Origin: Effrenium voratum
Taxonomy: Eukaryota; Sar; Dinophyceae; Suessiales; Symbiodiniaceae
Reading direction: 5' to 3'
DNA length: 64,000 nt
Assembly: GCA_963377175.1 (NCBI GenBank)
Contig: CAUJNA010001613.1
Location: 543,746 to 607,745 of the forward strand
This document shows, in pieces, positions 48,732-60,211 of the stretch. Every line of letters starts with the position of its first letter. Within the stretch, counting starts at the first letter, position 1. Both the position numbers and the translations under genes were made by a program. The notes under the pieces are model-generated. The model was not told the DNA's origin. It searched no databases and was given only the letters and a program-made list of their open reading frames with translations.

Positions 48732-49193
48732 TTTCGCGAAAGAAAGGCACACCGGACCGGTCATTATTTTGACAGCTGGGGGGAATCAAAGTTAGAAAAC
48801 AGGGTTGTTCCTCTTGAATCCGCCTCTGGGGGTGACTTTGATCATGGTATTTTGGACCCGTTGCCCGGACGCCCCGAGCTTCAGGCGAAGTCTCCGAAGG
48901 ACCCGGCCAAAACATCGAGCTGCGGATTTCTATGGTGGATTTCCTTTCGTTTTCCCTTTAACTTCCAGGCCCAAAAAGTTGGTAGCCTCAAAAGACACAC
49001 ACATGTCGACTCCCAAGTCACTTTTGTGTCATAAGTCACCATCCAGGTGACCACTTTCGCGGATACGGGTCAGATTGCATCTTCTTTTTTTTCCCCTTTT
49101 TTTTTCTGGTGAGGGTGAACCATTCAGATACACACTTACACACTGCTGGTTCTTGTGGCCAAAGATAGTGCAGCTCTTAGTATACTGCCTGAG

Positions 49194-49330
49194 ATATGGC
49201 TGTGGTTGTCAAAACTAATGGGATCCCATTTTGGTTGGTAGGTGAATTCACCACCCATTTGAGAACCGATTTTAGTGGGGATTGGGATGTTCACTCGGGG
49301 CACGATTTGGGTTTTGACCCATGGCCATAT
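49194..49330 (-). mobile_element. MITE-like element, family B, copy 3 (inverted)
   Basis: Ends ATATGGCTGTGGTTGTCAAAAC and, from the other side, ATATGGCCATGGGTCAAAAC. It contains TTTTAGTGGGGATTGGGATG, the reverse complement of the family B core. At 137 bp it is slightly longer than copies 1 and 2. Confidence 0.6.
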
Positions 49331-49483
49331 TTATGTGCTTTTGTTGTAGCTGGTGAAAGTGCAAGTTTGCGAGGGAAGACAAAGGTTCTGGAACTGTCAA
49401 CCTGGAGACCCCGATTGATTGACCACCGAGACCTTCCCAAGAGATGTTGTCCTAGGAAGGCATGAGTTGCTTTTGTTACATTG

Positions 49484-49517
49484 ACCCTAAACCCTAAACC
49501 CTGAACCCTAAACCCTA
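49484..49517 (+). repeat. Interstitial telomere-like repeat (CCCTAAA)
   Basis: Four to five units of CCCTAAA with one CCCTGAA variant. CCCTAAA/TTTAGGG is the plant- and alveolate-type telomere unit. Here it is internal, flanked by unique DNA. Confidence 0.85.
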
Positions 49518-49870
49518 GACATTGCCATGACGCTTCGCTTGACTCCATTGGAATGCACCTACAACTTGGGACGACGTACTGATTGCGAACGTGCTTGTGA
49601 CATGAAGAAACTGGAGCACGTTGAAATCACTTTCCTGCATCGCAAGGAGACCTCAATAATGCCTTGGGCCTGCTGGTCACAGTGCCTTTGGCAAGCAAAA
49701 AGGACAGTTCAGCTGGTTGGGCATGTCGCCTCTGGAGAAAACTAGAATGGCATCTTGCAGACTGCCGTGACTCCATGAGGCTGCTTAGTGGATGCTCGCA
49801 ACAATGCTGGGCAAGCCCAAATTGCATGAGAGGCATGGTAGCAACCCCCTTGGTGGTGGTGGTGTCTCTC

Positions 49871-50419
49871 TTTTGTGTCTCTCTCTTTTGTGACTCTTTA
49901 TTTCTCTCTCTCTCTCTCTCTCTCCCTGTGAGTCTGTCGCTCTCTCTCTCTCTCTCTCTCTTGCTGTGTTTCTTGCTCTCTCTTTCTCTCCCTCTCTCTT
50001 TGTGCCTCTCTGTCTATCTTTTTTTTCCTCTCTCTCTCTCTCTCGCTCTGTCTCTGAGTCTCTCTCTGTGTTTTGCTCTGTGTTTCTTTCTTCGTCTGTC
50101 TCTCTGTCGCTCTCTTTGTCGTCTTTCCGTGTGTCTCTCTGTGTCTGTCTCTCTCGCTCTCTTTCTCTCTCTCTCTCTCTCTCTTCCTGTGTGTCTTTCT
50201 GTGTGTGCCTATATCTCTCTCTCTCTCAGTCTCTTTCTCACTCTCTCTGTGTGTCTCTCTGTGTCTGTCTCTCTCGCTCTTTCTCTTTCTCTCTCTCTCT
50301 CTCTTCCTGTGTCTTTCTGTGTGTGTGCCTCTATCTCTCTCTCTCAGTCTCTTTCTCACTGTCTCTGTGTGTCTCTCGCTCTGTTTGTCCTCTTTCTGTG
50401 TGTCTCTCTGTGTCTGTCG

Positions 50420-50456
<37 letters not shown>

Positions 50457-50818
50457 TGTGTGTCTTTCTGTGTGTGCCTATATCTCTATCTCTCTCAGTC
50501 TCTTTCTCACTCTCTCTGTGTGTCTCTCTCTCTGTGTCTCTCTCTCTGTGTCTCTCTCTGTGTGTCTTGTGTCTCTCTCTCTCTCTCTCTTCGTGTCTCC
50601 GTCTGTGTCTGCCTCTTTGTGTTTTTCTGTGTATCTCTGTGTCTCTCTGTGTCTCTCTGTGTCTCTCTGTGTCTCTCTGTGTCTCTCTGTGTCTCCCTGG
50701 TCTCTCTGTGTCTCTCTGTGTCTCTCTGTGTCTCTCTGTGTCTCTCTGTGTGTCTGCGTGTCTTTCCCTGTCTCTTTTTGTGTCTGTGTATCTGTGTGTC
50801 TGTGTCTGTGGGTATGTC
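49871..50818 (+). repeat. CT-rich microsatellite array
   Basis: About 950 bp of TCTC, TGTGTCTC and TCTGTCTC units with almost no A on this strand. Blocks of about 60-120 bp (TCTCTTCCTGTGTGTCTTTC, then CTCAGTCTCTTTCTCAC) recur several times, so slippage and larger duplications both occurred. Long open frames here are repeat artefacts. Confidence 0.94.
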
Positions 50819-51298
50819 AAGCGCCTGCGCCGAGCACGGCGCAGTTCATGCCAAGCGCCGTAAAGCTAGTGCTTGAGACAGCTCTCAAGCGGAAGGAGTA
50901 TTCCCGGTGAAACCTTCATGGGACCAGCGCGCCTCTGCCCTCGGATTGGGGTTTGTCTTGACCCATAGCCGGCGCGCGGGAAAGCCAATCCACGCACAGC
51001 CCCATCCCCTCGCCAGCTTTTTCCCCCGCCACCTCGGATCGTTTTGGGCTTCGCTTCGATCGCATCGAGGCAGTGATGGTGCCATCGGTGGTGTACATGG
51101 CGCCTCGGCCAAGGTGGCCTCAACCCCTGATGTTCTTGCTGGGTCAAGGATTTATCCCTAAAAGCCTTTAATTCTAAGGAAACCCTAGACTCATGCACAA
51201 AACGCTGGTCATTCCCTAGTGAGCACCAGCCGGTTTTTTTCCGAAAGCATTGCAAAGGGTTCTTCCGGTAAAGTCGTTGCGTTCTGCACAGCTCGACT

Positions 51299-51530
51299 GC
51301 ATAGGGAAAGTAGGCAGTGAAATGCATAGAGGCATGCATAGGGAAAGTGCACAGCGAAATGCACAGGGAAAGTAGACAGTGTGATGCATGGAGGCATGCG
51401 CAGGGAAAGTTGACAGTGAGGCACGCATAGGGCAAGCACAGAGTGAAGTGCATAGATGCATGCACAGGGAAAGGAGACAGTGAACTGCACAGAGGCATGC
51501 ACAGAGTTTACAGTGAAGTGCATAGTTGGA
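51299..51530 (+). repeat. Degenerate minisatellite, about 28-37 bp units
   Basis: About seven units built around GCATGCACAGGGAAAG, ACAGTGAAATGCATAGAG and variants. The units differ in length and sequence, so the array is old. Confidence 0.8.
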
Positions 51531-52308
51531 AAAAATGGACCGATTCAGGCAGCGTGTCATGGAAAATGCTGCGGGCCCCCCGGCGTCTAGTTGGGTTTTC
51601 TTGGTCAGAGTAGATGGGGTCCACTGGTTTCGATGAGCTTTGCGCGGCCCGTTTACCGGGGAACCCCATGGGTTTTTCCAAAATGTCACCTATGGCTGAG
51701 AGCGCAGCGCAGCAAACGGCGGCACGGTTTAGCTACCCTGCCATCAAGGCCAACGGAAGAATCCAAAAGAGTTTAAGCAAGATGTTTGCAAATTTGCACA
51801 GTGGGTTGGCCCAATTAGTCTTCTGACCTCATATCGATATCTACAAGCTGTCTTAGCTCAACGCTTCTGTGCGCGCTTGTGGGACTTGGCAGTGTGTCGT
51901 CTTTGTGCCGTGCGCTGTTTTTGGCCGATTCCGACTAGGAGAATTGTCTATAGGTTGGCACTTCCCCTTGGCTCTGAGCAATTTTGATACGCACAGGCGG
52001 CACACTTGCCCTTTGATTCATCTGCAGTTGTTTCCAGCTCCAGTTCAGAGAAATGTTTGTTCCAAGCGCGGCAACACCAGAGCTGTACAAGCAAACCAAG
52101 GTTAACCACGGTTGTCTGAAACCTTTGCTCCTTGACTCTGGGCAACCTGGACAGGCACAAAAACTTTTGGTAACACATGTGAAGCTTTAGCCCATCATTT
52201 GGACAGCTTCTTTGCAGCTCTCCATTCGGGGTCTTTGGAATGACTGGGACCGGAAGGCCTTGGGAGCCTTGGGGTCAAGGCGACGCCGGAATCGAAAGTT
52301 GAGGTCAC
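51531..52308. other. Intergenic DNA, no gene seen
   Basis: No recognised feature. Confidence 0.5.
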
Positions 52309-52441
52309 CAGTGTGTGTGTGTGTTTCTTCAGGGAATTTCCCCCCCTTAAAAAACAACAAGAACTGGGGATGCTCCTGTTGGTTTGCCTTGAAAAGCCAC
52401 AACAAAGGGGTTACCCTCAGAAGAAGACGCACCCACCACTG
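52309..52441 (+). mobile_element. Possible MITE-like element, family D, copy 5
   Basis: The left end is CAGTGTGTGTGTGTGTTTC and the right end on the other strand is CAGTGGTGGGTGCGTCTTC, both followed by a CTTCAGGG/CTGAGGG block. The match is imperfect and may be partly due to the GT run. Confidence 0.4.
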
Positions 52442-53131
52442 CATTTCTGTTTTCAACAGCTTCTGTTTCATCACGTGGAATGTGCCACCGAAGGCACTTA
52501 CAGAGGGTGCTGTCGCCGTGATGACGTTGAAGATGATCGATGTCTTCGTGTCCATTTTTCTGGCGGTGCAGGGACGCTTAGATCATCCCAGTGGATGGTT
52601 GAACTTGAAGTTCTCAGGTTGCAAAAATGGATTGCTTTGGTTCTCGGCAAAGCACTAGGCTAGGAGGTCCGGCATGGTGAACTTCAGTCTATCGGCGTGT
52701 GTATTTAAAAATAGAAACGTGCACTTGCGACATATAAACTTAATGCAGCATGATGAACCTTGTCCCCCTTCAAGGAATTATGGTTTCAAGGATGCTATGA
52801 GTATTTGACACCTTGCCAGTTGAATCGAGGGCGCCGAGCTGAAAGATTGTGCCAGGTGCATTGGTTTTCCTCTTGCTTCTGGCGGAATGTGTAGTCGGAT
52901 GCTCGCGCAAAACGTGGTGCGCTCGTGAAACTTGTACTTCTGACCTTGGGACATTGACAAAAGTTGCATCAATTAAGATGAACCAAAACTCGGCTCTCAA
53001 GCTGATACTTGCTTCGGCTGGAGCGCTGCGACGGCTATATGAGGGCCCACTGCTGAGGTCTGCCGCATACCTGGACGTCCAATTTCAATTTGTTTCTAGA
53101 ACCAAACGAGTCGAGCGAATATATGCGCATT

Positions 53132-53192
53132 TGACGTGATTGACGTGATTGACGTGATTGACGTGATTGACGTGATTGACGTGATTGACGTG
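53132..53192 (+). repeat. 9-bp tandem repeat TGACGTGAT
   Basis: Six full units and a partial seventh, with no substitutions until the last. Each contains the bZIP/CRE-like core TGACGT. No gene is visible next to it. Confidence 0.92.
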
Positions 53193-54876
53193 GCGTAGTT
53201 CAGCAAACGCGGTAAAACTCAAGATCATGTCTGGCATCCTTGGTCTGTTGCCAGGCTGATGTCTTTTGCGGGTCTGCTTGTGGTGAGCATCACATGGAGG
53301 TTGGTTGTTGCTATGCTACATGTCATGGCTTAATTGCGACCCTCCACACACTCCATTGAATCCGCAATGCATAATATACAGCATCTTTCCGGACTCGATC
53401 AAGAACGTTGTTCAGCATTAGGATTCTTCTGTTTTATCGACCACATGATTTGCCATGGCGACTCATTTGGCCATGGTTGCTCCGTGCATTTCGGTTCTGG
53501 CGCGGGCCTTTTCGCACCCCCGGGGCGCGCCGAGGCTTTGGTACAGCGTTTGGGCCCAGGCCCTTGACACCTTTGGGGTGCTAGCGCGGAGGCCAAGGCT
53601 TTGGACACTGTTTTACATTCCCAGTTGCCCAGAGGTGCCCTTCTTTCAACTTGTTTGTGGGTTCCCATGGTTCCCCTTTAAATTCAACTAACAAGAAAAG
53701 GATGCCCTGTTTTTTCCATGGCCATTGGGCATCTGAGCATTAGAAGAACACGCCAGAAGCTCTTACAAACCCGGCGCAACTGCGATGTCCAAGTTCTGGT
53801 TGTATTCATGTCAGTAAATGCCACGGAGAATCTGGTGGATCAAGATGAGCAGTGGTTCACACCCCTGCTCAATATCAGATGAGAACGCGCACGTCTATGA
53901 ACACCTTCTGCTTGCACCTAGCACACACTTGAAACATGATGATACGCTTGCTTGCAGAAACCCTTTTTTCACTGCGCCCATCCCTCCCAAAACGTTCACA
54001 GAGACATTGTTTCTTTGCCAACATGATGCTACACATGTTGACAGCAAGTGTGTGTTCAGTCTAAATCCTCGCTTCGCTGACTTGAGACGTTGGTTTGAGC
54101 GGCTCTGCTGCGAAACGCACCACGCGTGTCAACCAATCCGAACGCTGTCCGGTCCGTGATAATGTTTTCTTGGCTAGCAACTGGCCCAATCTGGCTGGAC
54201 GGTGCTTTGGTTCCGTTCAATCCTCGGGTTTTGCCAATGGCACAAATGGACTCCCCAGTTGAGATGTGTACTGTTCGATGGGCCTTTACTATCAATATTG
54301 GTTTGGCGTGTCAGAGTGAATTTCTCCAGTCATTCATTTCATGAAACAGATGGCGCATACCAGCATCATCCAGCATCAATCCGGTTCACAATGGTCAGGG
54401 CTAGGGCTGTGGCGGGGAAGGGGAGTGGGCAGGGATAAGATGCCAGAGGAGGGTTGCAGGGTGGTGGGCACGGTATTGTACTTTTTTGGGGGGATTGGAT
54501 GAACAGATGTGAAGCGATTGCACAGCGTGTCTTCATGTCCTGAAGCTGATGGTTTTTCCACTTTGCACTTTGCTTTCTTCCTTACTCTTCTTGCCGCTCT
54601 ATGCTTCCGGTCCCCTGTCCCCTCTTTTGTGTTGTGCTTGTCTCCCTGTCTCTTTTGTGCCTTTGAGCTTTGGAGCCAATGCCACTTAATCTGGCCTACT
54701 CACTAGGGGCGCCATGAGTCCTGGTGCCCGGGCCATTGATGTCCGCGTGCACTTTTGCCGTAGCAAACGCGTCAGGGTTTTTTTGAGCGTCAAGCCCCGT
54801 GTTCCATCATGAAGCTTGCAACGTCAGACGACTCTTTTTGCACTCCGAAGCGAGGAAGCTCAATGACACGATCATA
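53193..54876. other. Intergenic DNA, no gene seen
   Basis: No recognised coding sequence or repeat. Confidence 0.5.
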
Positions 54877-54965
54877 CTTGACTGCTATTGGGTTGGATCT
54901 TTAGACTAACTTTTTGGGACCCACAAAATGTTAAACCCTTTGCAGAGGGGTCAACGGCAAGCAAG
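54877..54965 (+). mobile_element. MITE-like element, family C, copy 3
   Basis: 89 bp, left end CTTGACTGCTATTG, right end on the other strand CTTGCTTGCCGTTG. The flanks CATA (54873-54876) and CATA (54966-54969) are a perfect 4-bp duplication. The TTGGATCTTTAGACT phrase is identical to copy 2. Confidence 0.8.
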
Positions 54966-55427
54966 CATACAAGTATAGACACGTCACGTGCTGCTGGTTG
55001 TTTTGGTTCTTGAGTCAAAGTCATTTTTCCTCAGCTTCCCTCTACTGTAATGGGTTTGGATTGGTGATTTGGATTTGGATCACCTGTTGAAACCAGATGC
55101 AGCACCAAACCAAGCCACCAATTAGGGGTAAGCTGATGTTTCCAGTTGCACTTCCCCCTGTACAATTGGCCCTGCGATCATGCTCTCTCTCTCTCTCTCT
55201 CTCTCATCCTCACATGTATCCCTTTCTGCGAGCTTCAGATGTTCAACCGCTTCAACTCATGTGCGCACACCTTCTATTATCCTTTTCATTGTGTAGCTTT
55301 ACTCCACCATCTTTCAACTGTTTTCAACCACTTTGACCTGCGTCCCGTGCGCGTGTTCACTCAGGAGGCATCCGAGAAATAACACAGCAAGAACCCATAG
55401 GCATCGGACCCGTTGCTCGGTGTTTAG

Positions 55428-55606
55428 TTTGGATTTCCATTTAACCCACCTGGGTCCCCCAGTCCCCTTCTCTCCCCGTGCTTGGGGGAGGGTTCCCCTA
55501 CTAAAATAGCCCACAGAAAAAAGGGCACCCTTGTTCTAACCTCTCTACTGGAGGTCCTGGCCACTCAAAGTTTTCAACCTTTTGCGGCGGGGATCTGAGC
55601 CCAGGC
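55428..55606 (+). mobile_element. Family C relative interrupted by a family A element
   Basis: The left part (TTGGATTTCCATTTAACCCAC) and the right part (CTCAAAGTTTTCAACC, then GGCGGGGATCTGAG) are separated by family A copy 6. Read across the insertion they line up with the element at 62690-62757. Outer limits are approximate. Confidence 0.6.
55450..55560 (+). mobile_element. MITE-like element, family A, copy 6 (nested)
   Basis: 111 bp. The left end is CTGGGTCCCCCAG and the right end TACTGGAGGTCCTGG, so the outer CTAG has become CTGG at both ends. The flanks CCAC (55446-55449) and CCAC (55561-55564) are a perfect 4-bp duplication of the host element. Confidence 0.8.
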
Positions 55607-56847
55607 TGGATGTGTTGGGAGCCATTGAAAGGGTTTCAAGACGTATGTCTCGCTGAGGACAACGGCTGTGCAATCGTCAACACGATCATGTCTGTTATCG
55701 CCGCCGGGATCCTGGCGAGAGGGCAGAGCATGGATGGTCTTCAAGGTCATTGGTATTAGCTGAAAAGAGGCAATCATGCATGACATGTTGTTTCAATACT
55801 TGTTCTTTTGAAGCTTGCCATGGCACATTGTGAAGTTCCTTTGCTTTGCCTCTTCAAGCTTGGATTCATCAACTCTGCGTACAAGTTGCTGAGGTTGCAG
55901 TGGTTTCTTCCTTTGGTCCCTAGGTCGACCGCCGCCAATATTCAATAGATTTCCCTAGACCCAGGGCTTGTTCCCTCGGCGCTTCCCAATTTGCAGTCTC
56001 ATTGAGTTTGTGGTTTTTGAGCTTTCTGTTGCGCAAATCTCTCGGTCACTACCCAATGTCAGGGACATAACGACCTGGCCGAGCAAAGGAGAACACAACT
56101 GGGGATACAAAATGCGGAGTCAGATTTTTGAGTCGTGGGCTAGCCTGTGATTCAGTACTGATTCTGGTGTTCTGTAGTTTTCGCGCAGCATCCATTTGGT
56201 GTGTGTGTGTGTGTGTTGTTTTTTTTCATGACGGGAGTTGCATTGGTCAAGTACCCGTACGACCGGGTCTTCGTGTTTGTAGTATTCAGCACGACTTGGT
56301 TTAGAATTTGGCTTTCTTGACAGGTCCGTTCCGCAGCAAAAAGCAAGTAATGTTGCATGTTGTTGCATGCTTTGGGAAGAGTGTGCAAGAAGACTAGCCA
56401 ACCAACGACTGGATACAAGAACCAGTGGTTGATGTCTTCTTGTCACACACCCAGTGGTAGAGCAGCACCGTAACGCAAGGATGCAAGCTTCAAGGAGGGA
56501 GCAAGGCGACAGCTCAACTGATGTAAATGTAGGAATAAACAAGGGCAACTTGTCTGTGTTTGAATCCAGGGGCATGTCGCTTCAACTCATGCCAAACACA
56601 CACAGACACGAGTTGCCTACTTTTTGTGGAGGGTGAGCACTGCTTCTTAGAATGTTCACTCACACTTTACTTGCGTGTTTGACATTTCAACAACTGAGTT
56701 GCTACAAGACTCGCCCTGAGTTTGGGTTCTCTGGGAACTCAAGGGAGACGTTGCACACAAACAAAGCGTACGATTCCGCTCAAGGTGGTCTTTCTCTATG
56801 CGGCGCCTCAATTGCAGCAAGGACAAGGAAAGAGTGCTAGCTCAAAG
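55607..56847. other. Intergenic DNA, no gene seen
   Basis: A GT run lies at 56200-56215. Nothing else recognised. Confidence 0.5.
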
Positions 56848-56943
56848 GGCATCCATTTTGGGGTATGTGCACCACCCATTTTAGTCTATTTTAGTGGGGA
56901 TTGGGATGTTCACTGGGGGTAGGGTTTTGATCCATGGCCATGT
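56848..56943 (-). mobile_element. MITE-like element, family B, truncated copy 4 (inverted)
   Basis: Keeps the right-hand terminus (GGTTTTGATCCATGGCCATG) and the core ATTTTAGTCTATTTTAGTGG. The opposite terminus is missing. Confidence 0.6.
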
Positions 56944-58965
56944 AGCCGCAGAGGGCGCTTTTGCTTGCATTTGTTGTGAAGTCTTATTGAATCTGCATTA
57001 AGGCCAAGTTCTCAATGCGGGTCAATGCATCACCCGCTCAGTGCAGTGTGTCCATGGTCAAACCGACCTTGGAGCTCTTCCTGGCGGGGCCAAGGTTTTA
57101 TCTCGTTTGGTCTCCCGATAGCATGCTTACTGGGGAGTGCTGTTGACGCTATTCAGGCTGCCAGGAGACAAGCGCATGTTTGGTTCAATCGAGTTTTCAA
57201 CGCTCAAGGCTCAACACTGATGACAGCTTAGAGCTCGATGTTACCTTCTGAAGCTTGAGCGAGCGAAACATGATGGTTTGGTTCCTGGAAAATCAGCGAG
57301 AACCTTTGAATAACTATCGCGTGTTTGGCTGGACGGTATTTTTATAGTGGACCAAGTCCAGAGAAACCACGAGGTCGGAACATTCATTCTGGGCAAATCA
57401 AGGCGAGCTTATTTCAAAATAACACCTGCTCATCCATGAAGGTCCCGCCCAAAATAGTCGCTTCCCGCTAGCAATGAATACCTCGCCCCTGTAAATGTAT
57501 TCGCCTGGGGGCCGAGCAATATTTATAGGGTCCATTTTTGCGCCAGGGAAATTCCGCTGTCCTCATCCAAAAGGGGTCCCCTCTTTCCGGGCGGAAAAAA
57601 ATGGCTCACAATGGCAATTGCCGAGTAATTCAACTAGCAGAGATCTAAGTCATTTCTTGGATTTGCGCTGCTTTGGCTGGTTTAGCATCGGTTTTGTATG
57701 GTTCTACAATATCCCCTAGTAAGACTGAAGTTGAGGTCCGCGGGAGATTTGCTACTCTTTTAGAGTTGGTGTAGTAGTTGTTTCTAAGTTAGTATTGGGA
57801 GAGTTGGGGTCTGGGAAAACACAAATATTTATCAATAGGGTGCAGTTGTTGCTAGGGAAGGTATTATTGATCCGAGAGGTTTGCAGTGTGCTTTGACCAT
57901 TTGCAGCTGTACTCAGTGCTCTTTGCCAACTTACGGTCACTCTGACATGGCGACAGCAATTCACGGTGAGCCTTGGTGGATTCTGTAGCACGGTAGGAGC
58001 TAGTTGTTTTGTTTGGTCGCTGACGTCCAGTCAAACATGGCAGGCACCAACTCAGACCATGTTTTGTGGAGCTAGGTGCCCTTTACTTGGGCCAGCCACA
58101 AGTGTTTTCTTGGTACTACTTGATACGTGATGGTGGAGTTGAGTTGTTTGCCTTTCACTTGCGCTCAGCTCTCTACAAAGTTTTCTTCAACTCACCCTTG
58201 ACTTTATGCGGCCAAGGAAGTTCCTCAAACAGAAGTGCACCACGAAAAGGGATCATCATTTTTGAGCAGTTTCAAGGGTCGGCGGCAGCCAGAGAGAGCG
58301 ACGCGCTATCTCGACATCTCAGGCTGCCAACCGAATCGCGCAGCTTGGCAATGTGTTTGTTTTACTTGCTACTGAGCGCACACATCACATTGGGGCGGAG
58401 AACCAAGGAAGGATAAGTCAAAGCACGCGTTGAAAGACATGGTTTGGCGGTTTGTGTATTGGGACTACTGCGAGAGATCCTTGGTCAAAAAATGATCTTG
58501 TTTGCTTTCAACAGCGTTTGGAATGGAGCAGCACCCCGTTCCAAGTGCACAATACTTCATGCCTGCTTGACGAGTGCGCCAGCTTGCAATTGCATGTATT
58601 GTGTGCGCAATATGAGTCAAGGCTGTCTTTTTTGATCACTTGCGATCTGGAAAAGACTCTCTCACTCTCTCCCTTCGAGCTGCCTTGTGAAGCATCCTCG
58701 AGCAAGCCTTGTGGAGTCCATCGAGCTGGAGGTCGGAGGCCACGACTTTGGGCGTGCAGACGCCGGCGGGGAAGACGCGGCGCAGTGGGCGAGGTCGGGC
58801 TGTGAGGCGATCGCTTCCCGATGACAACGGCCATCTGCGATGCGGGGGGGGGGGGGAGTTTCTCGGAGATGGCCATGACGACCTGGTAGGCATCGCGAGT
58901 CGGGATGCTGCCCCGGAAAGATTCAGCAGACAGAGAACGAATTACCTTAACACCAGGAAGCCGGG
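56944..58965. other. Intergenic DNA, no gene seen
   Basis: A poly-G run lies at 58845-58856. No gene, RNA or mobile feature recognised. Confidence 0.5.
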
Positions 58966-59169
58966 TAGGGAGGGAGAAAGGGAGAGAGGGAGGGAGGAAG
59001 GGAGGGAGAGGGAAAGAGGGACGGAGGGAGGGAGGGAGGGAGGGAGGGAGGGAGGGAGGGAGGGAGGGAGGGAGGGAGGGAGGGAGGGAGGGAGGAAGAC
59101 AGAGCCAGCAGACAGAGGCAGAGAGAGAGTGAGAGACAGACAGAGAGAGAGAGAGACAGACAAAAAGAA

Positions 59170-59218
<49 letters not shown>

Positions 59219-60056
59219 GGCAGACAGACAGACAGACAGACAGACAGACCGCACGCGCATTAGCACGTGCACACACAAACACACAAACACACAATCACAC
59301 AAACGCACAAACGCACAAGCACACAATCACACCAACACACAAACACACAAACACACAAACACACAGCACACAAACACACAAACACACAAACACACACACA
59401 AGCACACAAGCACACAAACCCACAAATCCACAAATCCACAAACCCACAAACCCACAAACCCACAAACCCACAAACCTACAAACCCTACAAAGACACAAAG
59501 ACACCAAGACACGACCACACAAACACACAACCACGCAACCACGCAAAAACAAAAACACAAAACACACATGTTCTTCCAACACACAAACACACAAACACGC
59601 AACCACGCAACCACACAAAAAACACAAACACACAAACACGCAGACACACAAACACAAACACACAAACACACAAACACACAAACACACAAACACACAGACA
59701 CACAGACACACAGACACACAGACACACAGACACACAGACACACGGACAAACAGACACACACGCGCACACACACACACACACGCGCGCGCGCACGCACACG
59801 CACACGCAAACACATGCAGACACATGCAGACACATACACGCACGCGCCCACGCATACATACATGCGTCCGTGCACACACACACACACACATGCAAACACC
59901 AAAGACGTGCGCGTATGTACGTGTAAATGCATGCACGCACTTATGCACACCTACGCGCACACACACACACATAGCTGCACTCACGCAGGCATACACACAC
60001 ATACATAGATCGTGCATTCATACACAGACACAGACACAGACACAGACACAGAGACA

Positions 60057-60126
<70 letters not shown>

Positions 60127-60180
60127 CACACATACACACACACACACATACACACATACATACACACACACATACACATT
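58966..60180 (+). repeat. Compound T-poor simple-repeat array
   Basis: Successive blocks are GGGA/GGAGGGA (58966-59095), AGAGAGACAGAC (about 59100-59160), GACA (about 59160-59250), ACACAAAC (about 59265-59560, with CCACAAAC variants), then CACA/CACG/CAGACA to 60180. This strand is nearly free of T for about 1.2 kb. A poly-C run follows at about 60196-60211. Confidence 0.94.
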
Positions 60181-60211
60181 CAATATATGCACGGTACCCC
60201 CCCCCCCCCCC

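Larger units (their letters stand above)
46880..49193. other. Intergenic DNA with several small repeats
   Basis: No gene recognised. It holds the 9-bp array at 47509-47598, a duplicated AACTTAAGTTGGG near 48121-48147, the foldback at 48660-48731 and a repeat at 48765-48850 resembling 17536-17630. Confidence 0.55.

Noticed and set aside
49664..50910. Leu-Ser rich frame of 399 codons that could be taken for a membrane protein
   Set aside because: It is CT microsatellite read as Leu-Ser; all three frames and the opposite strand are open as well.
58508..59326. 272-codon minus-strand frame with Pro-Ser-Leu and Cys-Leu repeats
   Set aside because: The N-terminal half is GGGA/GACA repeat and the C-terminal half has no recognised domain.
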